Shown here in pieces: positions 1-8,619 of a DNA stretch of 47,090 nucleotides; positions within the stretch are counted from its first letter, which is position 1, and each line of letters opens with the position of its first letter. The DNA is taken from NCBI GenBank assembly GCA_031553435.1, contig JAVBLQ010000085.1, forward strand, positions 1 to 47,090, written 5' to 3'. A program made the translations under genes and the position numbers. This stretch comes from JAVBLQ01 sp031553435 (GTDB lineage Bacteria; Bacteroidota; Bacteroidia; Bacteroidales; Azobacteroidaceae). The notes under the pieces are model-generated. The model ran no database searches. It saw only the letters and a list, made by a program, of their open reading frames with translations, and had not been told where the DNA came from.

Positions 1-1362
1 ATTCTCTTTGTCGGGAACAGCATCATCTAAATAGAGTGTTCTTTTTTCTTTCAGATTTATTGTATGATATTCGAGATCTAATTCTTTGGAGATATAAATA
101 GGTCTGGGCCTGAGAGTCATTGCGGATTGTCCGGCATTGGACAACAACATGTCCAATGAGTTGGTACTGCTTTTAACAGATACTTTTTCACCCGGAGTCA
201 CTCCGATGTCAAAAATTATTTCGTCAGAAGTTTCCAGATATAAGGTAATAGGAACACTTCCATTATTCACAATATTAACACATATGGAATCTTTTTTGTT
301 TGGAGACTCAAATATCATGTAATAGGGCATGTTATGGATCAGAAGCATTTCTTTGTTAATAAATCCTGCATATTTACTTGTGTCGATAACTGCAAATTGT
401 TCTTTAAGGTTTTCGTAATATTCTAATGTAATCTCTTTACGCTCAGAGAATGAAGAGTATGTATTATTGTAGGAATTTGAAGAACCGGAATGAGAACAAA
501 TGCGAAGAATCCCGATTAGTACGGGGATGATTATAAATATTGATTTCCATCCTCCGGAATCGCTGTCTTGTCTTGAATAGTCTTTGCCAACTTTACTTTT
601 ATATATCTTATGATTGTCTTGAATTAGCTCATATAAACTGGGTTCCAAGTTGTAGAAGCGTACCAGTATGCTGCTAATTTCATAACACAGATTTTTATTG
701 GCATGTTGTATTTTAACTGTAAAATTGACCATCGCTCTTGCCAGATCATCTTTCAGTTTATAAAGAGAATCAGGAAGTTCGTTGATAAACAGGTAAGAAG
801 ATTGGTCGATCCATCCATCTAATTGTGGAATAATATCATGATAGGTTATATCATTTGAGTTTTTGAGTAGTCGGATGAATTCGGAAATGAATATTCTGAT
901 TCCGCTCAGAGCTCTGTCTTCGTCGTCAGGATTATCGATAAATACTAATAAACGGAGCCATCTGCCGGCATCATCGAAGTTGGCCGGATTCAGCAGTTTT
1001 CGCATGATCTTATCAAAAGATTCTGCAAAGTATGGGGATATAAAACTGACGAATTGTTTATCATGCTGTAGTTTGACCCATGTATATACGTTGTAAAAGT
1101 CAACTGTATTTCTTTCGAGGCATTGCAACAGATAAGGATGTTCCCAAATGAGTTGATGGTATCTTAATCTTTGTTCGAAATCATCTCCTTCCAATTCCAG
1201 GAAAATATCGTTTTTGGTATAGTCAAAATTATCAACAGAAACTATTCCATTAGGGGCAATGGCAAATTCGGCAGAGAGAATTTTCTTGATTTTCCCTGCA
1301 TCCATGGTATTGCAATCGATATCGCAATAGTTGAAGAGGCGGATAATGGATTGGTATTGCAT
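1..1362 (-). CDS. Unknown membrane-anchored protein downstream of Hsp70 (C-terminus outside the window)
   Basis: The minus strand stays open from an ATG at 1362 to base 1, giving 454 residues with no stop; the C-terminus is missing. The start overlaps the Hsp70 stop by one base (TGATG), which implies translational coupling. Residues 1-265 are soluble-looking, helix-rich and acidic, with no motif I recognise. One hydrophobic segment lies at about 272-289 (SIFIIIPVLIGILRICS), followed by a Ser/Asn-rich stretch and a region with alternating beta-like patches (about 340-454). I do not recognise the family and see no J-domain HPD motif in the visible part. Its position argues that it works with the Hsp70 and GrpE-like proteins, possibly as a membrane partner or adaptor. 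That role is inference from gene order only. Confidence 0.8.
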   Translation of the reverse strand, partial: MQYQSIIRLFNYCDIDCNTMDAGKIKKILSAEFAIAPNGIVSVDNFDYTKNDIFLELEGDDFEQRLRYHQLIWEHPYLLQCLERNTVDFYNVYTWVKLQHDKQFVSFISPYFAESFDKIMRKLLNPANFDDAGRWLRLLVFIDNPDDEDRALSGIRIFISEFIRLLKNSNDITYHDIIPQLDGWIDQSSYLFINELPDSLYKLKDDLARAMVNFTVKIQHANKNLCYEISSILVRFYNLEPSLYELIQDNHKIYKSKVGKDYSRQDSDSGGWKSIFIIIPVLIGILRICSHSGSSNSYNNTYSSFSERKEITLEYYENLKEQFAVIDTSKYAGFINKEMLLIHNMPYYMIFESPNKKDSICVNIVNNGSVPITLYLETSDEIIFDIGVTPGEKVSVKSSTNSLDMLLSNAGQSAMTLRPRPIYISKELDLEYHTINLKEKRTLYLDDAVPDKEN

Positions 1363-3908
1363 CAACTGATTCCTGTTCCTTTGAAATCTTTGACTTCTTT
1401 ATTGACAGCTATTTTACTTATTTTCATTACATGATAGAGTTCATTGACTAATCTTCTGAGCTCTATGAAACGTTCGTCTTCGATTGCTTTTTCTGCCTTG
1501 TCGAAAATGGATTTGGCCATTTTGTAGTTGCTGAAACTTGATTCGGGATAAGATTTGAAGTAATAATACCTGGATACGACGTGGGTGTTGACATTCCATG
1601 AAGCGTCCCAATACAAATCGTCCAATAAATCGATTGCCCGTTTCAAAATGGCCGGGTTTCTGGATCTCAGTATTTGATTTTCGGCATCGACGATTTTACG
1701 GAATCTTGCAGTCAATGCTTCTTTTTCTATATCTACGGACGGCAATAATTGTTCCAATATTTCTTTTTCCCTTAAATAGGAGGATTGAAGGCCTTCGAGA
1801 CGGTCGTTTCCTCCGATCCGGTCGAATTCCTGAGAGATACGGGTGATTGCTTCGGCGATGATATAGCGTTTATCGGTCGAATCGTTTTCCTTAATTTTGA
1901 ACAGGTCTTTTTCGTAACTTTCCAATTCTTTCAATAGGTTTTGGGTTTGAATGGCCCAAACGGAATCTTCATTGGAGTTAAATTGTTTTAATGTTCTGCG
2001 TATTTCAGCTTCCAGATCAGAAAATTGTTCTCTTAATCGAGTGATGTTGATATGTTTTTCCGAAATGGAAAATTTGGTTTTGAATTCCTGATGAGTCATT
2101 ACCAGGTAGGTTTCAACACTCAGTTCGCGATTATCGGATATGGATATTTGTATTTCGATATCGGAACCTTTGATGAGATCGGAAGTCAATTGTTTTCCCG
2201 ATATTTCAATACATCCGATAGGGAGGTTTGAAATGGAACGGGCAAAACGGTCGCCTTCCAGGATATTGATGATAATGCTGTCTCCGGATCCTTTTTGAAT
2301 TGTTTTCGAAATCTCCCGGTACAATGTTTTTTTCAACGGAAGTATGCTGTTTTTTTCGAAAATAACTTCCAAACGGGTGGTGTTATTTTCCTTATCATCC
2401 ACTTCGATACAGATGTCTTTGGGTAGAGGTTGTCCGGAAGTGCTGTATTGTCCGTGAGTGATCATAAGATTTTGAGTGAGGGATTGTATTTCATTTCCAT
2501 CCTCATCAAAAATCCTGAAAATAAACAAGTTCGAAACATTGGGTAATAATGGAAGGAATTCCGTAAATTTCAGTTTGAGAGGAACGATTCCGGTATCGAA
2601 ACCTCCATCATTACGGGTGATCCGGTAAGTATAATTGTCGAAGTTTCCGGCTATTTTTACCAATAAAACTTCTTCTTCCTCTTTGCTCATCTTGCTGTAA
2701 CTCAAATTCAACTTGATAAGAGTCTCTTTTTCTTCGGAAGGAGAGTTTTTTATTTGTCCCAACAATTCGTCGATGCTATCCTGAATAGTATCCTGTAGTT
2801 TGGGTTCATAATATTTGTTGGCAGCATAAAATGCTGCTCCCACAGCTACAGCTGTAATCGGATCTATACTTGTATTTACAGATATTCCGGTTGTTTCCTT
2901 TAGTTGAGTCCTTACATATGGAATCAGAGTACTCCCTCCTATCAGAATAATTTCTTTGATATCATATGGTTGCAGGTTATTTCTTTCTAATACAACGTTG
3001 ACCATTTTGATAGTATCTTGTACTTTGGATGCAATCAATTCATTGAGCTGATCAACAGTTATTGAAATATAGAAATCATAGGATTGTCCGTTGATTTCCG
3101 TTGAGAAATCTATTTCGGAAGTGTGTTGGTGCGATAATTCTTTTTTGAGTTCTTCGGCCTGATATAATAGTTGGTAATAAAGTTTTTCGTATTTACCGTG
3201 TTTCACTGTTAGTTGTTCTGCCAGATCTTCAATTTTCGTTTCTTCAATGAGCTGGGGAATAATGAGACTTTCGACAATCAGGGTATCGAAATCCACGCCT
3301 CCGAGAAAATTATTGCCTTCGTGGTCTTTGACTTTCATTTCCCCGTCTTTGATTTCGATCAGGGCGATGTCGAAGGTTCCACCTCCCAGATCGTAAGCAA
3401 GCCAATAGCCGTTTTTTTCTTCTTCTTTTTTATTATTGAAATAGGCCAAACTGGCGGCAATGGGTTCTTGCAGGAGAAATACTTCCTGGAATCCGGCTTG
3501 TTCGCCGGCTTTTTTGGTGGCGTTGGCCTGCATAGTATCGAAAGATGCGGGAATGGTGATTACAACGGCCTCTACATTTTCTCCGGTGTGAACAAACTGT
3601 TTCAGTTCTTTCAACACATAAGCAGATAATTCGACGGGAGTGACGTTTTCGTCTATGTTTACAACATAGAAACGATCATCCGTTCCCATTCTCCGCTTGA
3701 AATTACCGAATACATTGATGGGATCTTTCAGCAAGTATTCACGGGCTTTGTCGCCGACCAATATTCTGTCTTTTCTGAAAGCAACGGCCGAGGCCAGGCT
3801 TTCTTTATGTCCTACAGGGTTTTTGAATAAAACCACGTGTCCGTTTTCGTATTTTGCAATCAGGGAATTGGTTGTACCGAGGTCAATTCCAAAGTTAACA
3901 GTTTTCAT
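1362..3908 (-). CDS. Divergent Hsp70 (DnaK-like) chaperone, 848 aa
   Basis: The N-terminal ATPase domain is complete. It has phosphate-1 loop GIDLGTTNS (7-15), phosphate-2 loop DLGGGTFD (173-180), LGGVDFD (202-208; GGEDFD in DnaK) and adenosine motif ILIGGSTLIP (321-330). After about residue 370 it departs from DnaK. Residues 390-530 are an extra, beta-rich-looking segment. A stretch resembling a substrate-binding beta domain follows (about 545-615, ILEGDRFARS then IEISGKQL and ELSV), then a long helical tail. DnaK is about 640 aa, so this protein is some 200 residues longer. It lies 14 bp after a GrpE-like gene and overlaps the next gene by one base. It is probably an ATP-driven chaperone with a specialised client rather than the housekeeping DnaK. 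Confidence 0.93.
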   Translation of the reverse strand: MKTVNFGIDLGTTNSLIAKYENGHVVLFKNPVGHKESLASAVAFRKDRILVGDKAREYLLKDPINVFGNFKRRMGTDDRFYVVNIDENVTPVELSAYVLKELKQFVHTGENVEAVVITIPASFDTMQANATKKAGEQAGFQEVFLLQEPIAASLAYFNNKKEEEKNGYWLAYDLGGGTFDIALIEIKDGEMKVKDHEGNNFLGGVDFDTLIVESLIIPQLIEETKIEDLAEQLTVKHGKYEKLYYQLLYQAEELKKELSHQHTSEIDFSTEINGQSYDFYISITVDQLNELIASKVQDTIKMVNVVLERNNLQPYDIKEIILIGGSTLIPYVRTQLKETTGISVNTSIDPITAVAVGAAFYAANKYYEPKLQDTIQDSIDELLGQIKNSPSEEKETLIKLNLSYSKMSKEEEEVLLVKIAGNFDNYTYRITRNDGGFDTGIVPLKLKFTEFLPLLPNVSNLFIFRIFDEDGNEIQSLTQNLMITHGQYSTSGQPLPKDICIEVDDKENNTTRLEVIFEKNSILPLKKTLYREISKTIQKGSGDSIIINILEGDRFARSISNLPIGCIEISGKQLTSDLIKGSDIEIQISISDNRELSVETYLVMTHQEFKTKFSISEKHINITRLREQFSDLEAEIRRTLKQFNSNEDSVWAIQTQNLLKELESYEKDLFKIKENDSTDKRYIIAEAITRISQEFDRIGGNDRLEGLQSSYLREKEILEQLLPSVDIEKEALTARFRKIVDAENQILRSRNPAILKRAIDLLDDLYWDASWNVNTHVVSRYYYFKSYPESSFSNYKMAKSIFDKAEKAIEDERFIELRRLVNELYHVMKISKIAVNKEVKDFKGTGIS

Positions 3909-3922
3909 TGTCTTTCAATTAT

Positions 3923-4234
3923 TTAATTTTTCTCCACCATCACAATTCCTTTTTGAGCAAGGGAAAGTCCTTCCGGCGTTTTTTTGTAAATAATTGGTTT
4001 AATGACTTGGGTAATAATCATATTTTTAGATTCGTTACCAATAATGTTGGCCTCACAATCGGTACGGGTTTCGTTGTATTTTTCGCCCAAAGGATATTGA
4101 CAAATGAAGCCTTCGTTTTCAATGATAGAAAAAACACGGTTGAGATTGCGTTCGAATTTTTTCTCCAGGTCTTCCTGTAATACTTTTTGCTTGATTTCTA
4201 CAAGTTGGTTGATGAGTTGTATGTAATTGTCCAT
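3923..4234 (-). CDS. Small GrpE-like nucleotide exchange factor
   Basis: This 103-aa protein starts with a charged helix (about 1-40) rich in Lys, Glu and Gln. Residues 45-103 resemble the beta head of GrpE: GEKYNETRTDCEANI corresponds to the GxxFdPxxHEA region, and VIKPIIYKKT...LAQKGIVMV to the closing strands of GrpE. GrpE releases ADP from DnaK. The long dimeric coiled coil of normal GrpE (about 190 aa) is mostly absent here. The gene sits between the S41 protease gene (5-bp gap) and the Hsp70 gene (14-bp gap), so it is most likely the dedicated exchange factor for that Hsp70. The family call rests on weak similarity plus context. Confidence 0.6.
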   Translation of the reverse strand: MDNYIQLINQLVEIKQKVLQEDLEKKFERNLNRVFSIIENEGFICQYPLGEKYNETRTDCEANIIGNESKNMIITQVIKPIIYKKTPEGLSLAQKGIVMVEKN

Positions 4235-4239
4235 AATTC

Positions 4240-5871
4240 TTAATTAAAAGTAGAAAGTTCTTCAATTGCTTTTTCCACTGTTTTATCATTTTTCAGTGAT
4301 TGGATGACTTCTCCTTTTTTGAAATAATATCTTTTGATGATTTCCATGGAGATTAATTCCTTTATTCCTTCTTTGTTGGCGTCTAAGTCTTTGTTTAAAT
4401 CGGGTGTTAATTTGGCTTCCAGGGCTTTGAATTCTTCGGAAGAGGTGTTCATAAATCCTTCGAATTCCAGAATATCTTTCAGGTTTGCCATGGCTTTTTT
4501 ACTTTGACGATCATAAGTAAAGTTTATTTTCTTCAGGAAGTTTTTGAAAGAGTCATAATCTGTATCGGAGAAAGTAAATTGTTCTGCCGGATCGATAGTC
4601 GGATGTTTTTGCCTCCATTCTGTGACAAAGTCAAAAATAGTGCTATAGTAATCAGAAATCAGGTAATAGGTTATGCCTGAAATTTTTTCTTCTTCCATTG
4701 TTATATCGGGAGTTATACCTCCGCCGTCTCTTACGGGACGACCTTTTTCCGTATGAAAAACTGATGTTAAACTATCGGGAATAGTCTCGGCGGTTCCGTC
4801 GGCATTATGGTGCGAGTAATCGATTGCCTGAATGCAACGTCCGCTGGGGATATAATATTTAGAAGTTGTAATTTTAATACTGCTATTGAAAGGAAGTTCC
4901 CTGGGCGATTGGACTAAGCCTTTGCCATAAGTACGATTACCAATGATAATACCTCTGTCTAAATCCTGGATGGCGCCGGCAACGATTTCCGAAGCTGAGG
5001 CCGATGATTTGTTAACCAATATTGCCAATGGAATTGTTTCATCCATTCCGTCTCTCGTTGTTCGATAGGTTCTGTCCAATTGTTTCAACTTTCCTTTGGT
5101 CGATACAACCACTTTTCCTTTAGGAGTAAACATGTTGACGATCTGGATGGCTTCTTCCATCACTCCTCCCAGGTTATTTCTCAAATCCAGTACAACGGCT
5201 GCGATGTGATGATTCTTTTTCAAATCTTCAAAAGCGGCTCTTACATCCTGAGAACATTTTTCAGTAAAACCGGTGAGGCAGATATATCCTACATTATTTT
5301 TTAATACGCCGTAATATGGAACGGAACTGATTTCGATTCTTTTTCTTTGAATATCAACAGTTATTGGTTTTTTACTTCCCGGACGAAGATATTTTACCTT
5401 TACCATAGTATTCGGAGGACCTTTCAGTTTATCACTGGCAGAGACGTCAACCATTTTTGAGACATCTTCTCCGTCGATTTCCAACAATTCGTCGCCAGCT
5501 TGTAATCCTGCAAGAGTTGCCGGCATACCTTCATAGGGCTCTATGATATAAGTTTTGTTTCCTCTTTTGCTGATGATGGCTCCGATTCCTGCATACTCAC
5601 CTGTGGTGATGAACTTGAAATCGCTCATTTCGCTTTCGGGAATATAGTTTGTGTAAGGATCCAGACTTTCGAGCATGGCATTGATTCCGGTAGAAATAAC
5701 ATTTTCAACATCAATTGTGTCTACATAGAACATATCCAATTCTTTGAACAAAGCATTGAATATTTCCAGGTTTTTGCTGACTTCAAAATGATGATTTTCA
5801 TCTTGTTGCGCAGATAAAGATAAGGTTGAAAACAGGAAGATCAAACACGGAAGTGCAAAAAGTTTATTCAT
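4240..5871 (-). CDS. S41 family C-terminal processing protease, exported
   Basis: The chosen start at 5871 gives 543 aa beginning with a signal peptide (MNKLFALPCLIFLF, then a small-residue stretch to about 22). The longer reading frame from 5949 adds 26 residues ahead of the signal peptide and runs into the divergent tRNA promoter, so it is rejected. The order is an N-terminal helical region, a PDZ domain (about 95-175, with GIGA and AGLQAGDELLEIDGEDV) and the Ser/Lys core. Catalytic residues by spacing to CtpB are S292 (SSASASE), K317 (TYGKG) and Q321. Such proteases cut periplasmic proteins near their C-termini. It is the first gene of an apparent operon with the GrpE-like, Hsp70 and membrane-protein genes. 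Confidence 0.93.
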   Translation of the reverse strand: MNKLFALPCLIFLFSTLSLSAQQDENHHFEVSKNLEIFNALFKELDMFYVDTIDVENVISTGINAMLESLDPYTNYIPESEMSDFKFITTGEYAGIGAIISKRGNKTYIIEPYEGMPATLAGLQAGDELLEIDGEDVSKMVDVSASDKLKGPPNTMVKVKYLRPGSKKPITVDIQRKRIEISSVPYYGVLKNNVGYICLTGFTEKCSQDVRAAFEDLKKNHHIAAVVLDLRNNLGGVMEEAIQIVNMFTPKGKVVVSTKGKLKQLDRTYRTTRDGMDETIPLAILVNKSSASASEIVAGAIQDLDRGIIIGNRTYGKGLVQSPRELPFNSSIKITTSKYYIPSGRCIQAIDYSHHNADGTAETIPDSLTSVFHTEKGRPVRDGGGITPDITMEEEKISGITYYLISDYYSTIFDFVTEWRQKHPTIDPAEQFTFSDTDYDSFKNFLKKINFTYDRQSKKAMANLKDILEFEGFMNTSSEEFKALEAKLTPDLNKDLDANKEGIKELISMEIIKRYYFKKGEVIQSLKNDKTVEKAIEELSTFN

Positions 5872-5902
5872 TATCACTCTTCTTAAATAATTAATTTTTG
5901 TA

Positions 5903-5910
5903 CAAAGATA
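5903..5910 (-). promoter_or_regulatory. -7 element of the S41/Hsp70 operon promoter
   Basis: On the minus strand this octamer reads TATCTTTG, a full match to the Bacteroidetes -7 box TAnnTTTG, 32 bp before the S41 start codon. I see no clear -33 TTTG at the right spacing. It overlaps the divergent tRNA-Asn promoter. Confidence 0.4.
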
Positions 5911-5941
5911 TTGCATATTTGGAAAAATGCTATTACCTTTG
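5911..5941 (+). promoter_or_regulatory. tRNA-Asn promoter
   Basis: TTG at 5911-5913 and TACCTTTG at 5934-5941 are separated by 20 bp, matching -33/-7 of the Bacteroidetes housekeeping promoter. The tRNA begins 31 bp after the -7 box. Confidence 0.65.
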
Positions 5942-5971
5942 CGTCGCATTTGAAAAAAATGTGTTAAAAAT

Positions 5972-6045
5972 TCTTCCTTAGCTCAGTCGGTTAGAGCATC
6001 TGACTGTTAATCAGAGGGTCCTTGGTTCAAGTCCAAGAGGGAGAG
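5972..6045 (+). tRNA. tRNA-Asn (GTT)
   Basis: A full cloverleaf can be drawn: acceptor TCTTCCT (5972-5978) with AGGGAGA (6038-6044), D arm starting GCTC, anticodon stem TCTGA/TCAGA around loop CTGTTAA (anticodon GTT), and T stem CTTGG/CCAAG with loop TTCAAGT. The discriminator is G6045. The CCA end is not encoded. Confidence 0.97.
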
Positions 6046-6057
6046 CAAAGAAAATCA

Positions 6058-6092
6058 AGCAGTTACAATGAAAATTGTAGCTGCTTTTTTTG
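6058..6092 (+). terminator. Rho-independent terminator after tRNA-Asn
   Basis: AGCAGTTACAAT (6058-6069) pairs with ATTGTAGCTGCT (6074-6085), including one G-U type pair, around a GAAA loop. A run of T follows. Confidence 0.85.
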
Positions 6093-6168
6093 TTTATATA
6101 CTTATGGTTTTAGTGGGTTGTAGAGATGTTCAAGTAAATTTAAGATTTACAAAAAAATTAACGCAAAA

Positions 6169-6199
6169 TTGTATTCTGGCTCGGTTTATTTTATCTTTG
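6169..6199 (+). promoter_or_regulatory. iorAB promoter
   Basis: TTG at 6169-6171 and TATCTTTG at 6192-6199 are 20 bp apart, a good Bacteroidetes -33/-7 pair. It leaves a 5' leader of roughly 85 nt before iorA. Confidence 0.6.
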
Positions 6200-6292
6200 C
6201 ACCTTCTGGTTTAGGGTTCAAGTTTGAGGTTTAATTCTGATTGTTGTATTAAATCTTAAGTTTTTGACCTAAATTTTTTAATAGTATTTTAT

Positions 6293-7888
6293 ATGGAGAA
6301 AAAATTATTGCTTGGTGATGAAGCCATAGCACAAGCAGCTATAGATGCCGGATTTTCTGGCGTTTACTCTTATCCGGGAACTCCTTCTACGGAAATTACC
6401 GAATATATTCAATCTTCGGCTATTGCAAAAGAAAGAGGTATTCATTCCAAATGGTGTGCCAATGAGAAAACAGCTTTGGAAGCTGCATTGGGCATGTCAT
6501 ATGCCGGAAAACGTGTAATTTCCTGCATGAAACACGTCGGACTCAATGTAGCTGCAGATCCTTTTATGAACACGGCAATGTCTGGAATACATGGAGGTTT
6601 AATTGTTGTTTCTGCTGATGATCCTTCGATGCATTCATCTCAGAATGAACAGGATAATCGTGTATTCGGAAATTTTGCCATGATTCCTGTATTCGAACCA
6701 TCTAATCAACAGGAAGCTTACGATATGGTTTACGAAGGTTTTGAACTTTCCGAAAAATTAGGATACCCCATTTTACTCCGGATCACAACAAGAATGGCAC
6801 ATTCCAGAGCAGGCGTAATCACTCGTGAAAGAAAAGAAGAAAATAAACTTTCTGTTCCGGAAGACGGTCGTCAACGTTTTATCCTGATGCCTGCTTTTGC
6901 CAGAAAAAGATTTAAAGTTTTGCTTCAAAAACAAGAAGAATTTATTTCTATCTCAGAAAATTCAAAATACAACCAATATATCGATGCTTCCAATAAAAAA
7001 TTGGGAATAATTACCTGCGGTATTGCTTTCAATTATTTGAATGAAAATTATCCTGACGGATGTGAATATCCGGTTGTAAAAATCTGCCAATATCCTCTTC
7101 CTAAAAATATGATTTCCAAATTAGTAGATGAATGTGAAGAAATCCTTGTATTGGAAGATGGTTTTCCTGTGGTCGAAGAACAATTGAAAGGACTTCTCAG
7201 TAAAGGATTGAAAGTTCGCGGACGATTGGATGGGACAATTCCCCGCGATGGAGAACTAAATCCCGACATTGTAGCTAAAGCATTAGGAAAAGATGTTACA
7301 TCATTTTATAAAATTCCGGAAATTGTAGCCATGCGCCCGCCCGCATTATGTCAGGGCTGTGGACATCGTGACGTTTATGACGCTTTGAATGAAGTTGTTA
7401 AAGAATATCCGGAAGCAAAAGTATTCAGCGATATCGGTTGTTACACATTGGGAGCGCTTCCTCCATTTCGTGCAATCGACAGTTGTATAGATATGGGAGC
7501 CTCTATAACTATGGCGAAAGGAGCCGCTGAAGCCGGAATCTATCCATCGATTGCTGTTATCGGCGATTCGACTTTCACACATTCCGGAATGACCGGCTTA
7601 CTGGATTGTGTCAACGATAACGCCAATGTTACCATTATTATTTCCGATAATGAGACTGCCGGAATGACCGGAGGTCAAACTTCTTCGGCAACAAACAGAA
7701 TAGAATCTATCTGCGCAGGTATCGGAGTTGCTCCAGAACATTTACGCAAAATAATTCCTCTTAAAAAGAATTTTGAGGAAATGAAAAATATCATCCGGGA
7801 AGAAATCGAATACAAAGGTGTTTCTGTTATCGTTCCCCAAAGAGAATGTATTCAAACACACGCTAAGAAAGCAAGGAAGACAGTTTAG
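6293..7888 (+). CDS. iorA: Indolepyruvate:ferredoxin oxidoreductase, alpha subunit (short form)
   Basis: This thiamine-diphosphate enzyme decarboxylates aryl pyruvates (from Trp, Phe and Tyr) to aryl-acetyl-CoA with electrons going to ferredoxin. The N-terminal pyrimidine-binding half carries YSYPGTPSTEI near residue 20 and WCANEKTALE. The C-terminal half has CQGCGHRD, GDSTFTHSGMTGL and the TPP/Mg motif ending in ISDNETAGMTGGQ. The protein stops at 531 aa (…IQTHAKKARKTV). The C-terminal domain with two [4Fe-4S] clusters found in archaeal IorA (about 600 aa or more) is not present. iorB starts 2 bp after the stop, so the two are co-translated. Assignment is firm; the electron path is unclear. 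Confidence 0.93.
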   Translation: MEKKLLLGDEAIAQAAIDAGFSGVYSYPGTPSTEITEYIQSSAIAKERGIHSKWCANEKTALEAALGMSYAGKRVISCMKHVGLNVAADPFMNTAMSGIHGGLIVVSADDPSMHSSQNEQDNRVFGNFAMIPVFEPSNQQEAYDMVYEGFELSEKLGYPILLRITTRMAHSRAGVITRERKEENKLSVPEDGRQRFILMPAFARKRFKVLLQKQEEFISISENSKYNQYIDASNKKLGIITCGIAFNYLNENYPDGCEYPVVKICQYPLPKNMISKLVDECEEILVLEDGFPVVEEQLKGLLSKGLKVRGRLDGTIPRDGELNPDIVAKALGKDVTSFYKIPEIVAMRPPALCQGCGHRDVYDALNEVVKEYPEAKVFSDIGCYTLGALPPFRAIDSCIDMGASITMAKGAAEAGIYPSIAVIGDSTFTHSGMTGLLDCVNDNANVTIIISDNETAGMTGGQTSSATNRIESICAGIGVAPEHLRKIIPLKKNFEEMKNIIREEIEYKGVSVIVPQRECIQTHAKKARKTV

Positions 7889-7889
7889 T

Positions 7890-8462
7890 ATGAAAACAGA
7901 TATTATATTATCCGGTGTAGGAGGACAAGGTATCCTTTCCATAGCAGCAATTATCGGACAAGCAGCTATTGCAGATGGTCTCTACATGAAACAATCGGAA
8001 GTTCACGGCATGAGTCAACGTGGCGGAGACGTTCAATCCAATCTTCGTATCAGTGACAAACCCATCGCTTCTGATTTAATTGCCAAAGGAAGTGCAGACA
8101 TTATTATATCTCTGGAACCAATGGAATCTCTTCGTTATCTGCCATTTCTGAAAAAAGACGGATGGCTGGTTACCAATATCGTTCCGTTTGAAAATATCCC
8201 CAATTATCCTGATTTGAATAAAGTATTGGATGCAATCAATGCCCTGCCCAACAAAATTATGTTGAACGTAGAACAAATTGCAAAAGATTTGGGCGCTCCC
8301 CGTTCGAGCAATATGGTTATGTTGGGAGCCGCATCTCCCTATGTCGGCATTGATTTCAGTAAATTAGAAGAAGGCATTCGTCATATTTTCGGACGGAAAG
8401 GAGAAAATGTGGTGGCAACCAACCTTCGTGCATTGACTGCCGGAAGAGATGTTGCAAAATGA
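7890..8462 (+). CDS. iorB: Indolepyruvate:ferredoxin oxidoreductase, beta subunit
   Basis: 190 aa from the ATG at 7890. A longer frame beginning at 7818 lies inside iorA and is rejected. It is the gamma-type domain of 2-oxoacid:ferredoxin oxidoreductases: GVGGQGILSIAAIIGQAA (residues 9-26) and EVHGMSQRGGDVQSNLRI are the hallmark motifs that contact CoA and the partner subunit. It completes the IorA/IorB heterodimer. The stop codon overlaps the ATG of a 23-codon open frame. Confidence 0.93.
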   Translation: MKTDIILSGVGGQGILSIAAIIGQAAIADGLYMKQSEVHGMSQRGGDVQSNLRISDKPIASDLIAKGSADIIISLEPMESLRYLPFLKKDGWLVTNIVPFENIPNYPDLNKVLDAINALPNKIMLNVEQIAKDLGAPRSSNMVMLGAASPYVGIDFSKLEEGIRHIFGRKGENVVATNLRALTAGRDVAK

Positions 8463-8530
8463 TTTCGCAAAACGAATTTGAATTATTCGACAGAATAAAA
8501 CTTCGGGATAAGGCAGCCTTTTTCAATTAG
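8459..8530 (+). CDS. Possible micro-ORF coupled to iorB (23 aa)
   Basis: An ATG overlaps the iorB stop as ATGA and opens 23 codons (MISQNEFELFDRIKL…), ending at TAG 8528-8530. The ATGA arrangement suggests coupling. It could equally be the stub of a lost downstream gene, since iorAB is often followed by another aryl-acid gene. No family recognised; coding status is uncertain. Confidence 0.25.
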   Translation: MISQNEFELFDRIKLRDKAAFFN

Positions 8531-8619
8531 TAATAGTTTTTCTATTTTTTTTAACTTCTTTTTTGGCTGAAAAATAGTAAATTGCAATCGAAAACCAACC
8601 AATTTAAATTTTTCTGCCT

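Noticed and set aside
137..1434. Three plus-strand open frames (61-87 aa) at the window start
   Set aside because: They lie opposite the minus-strand membrane-protein gene, which stays open for 454 codons in phase with a coupled start; the plus frames have no domain and are antisense shadows.
5872..5949. Upstream extension of the S41 protease to 5949
   Set aside because: It would place 26 residues before a clear signal peptide and would overlap the -7 box and tRNA promoter; the ATG at 5871 is better.
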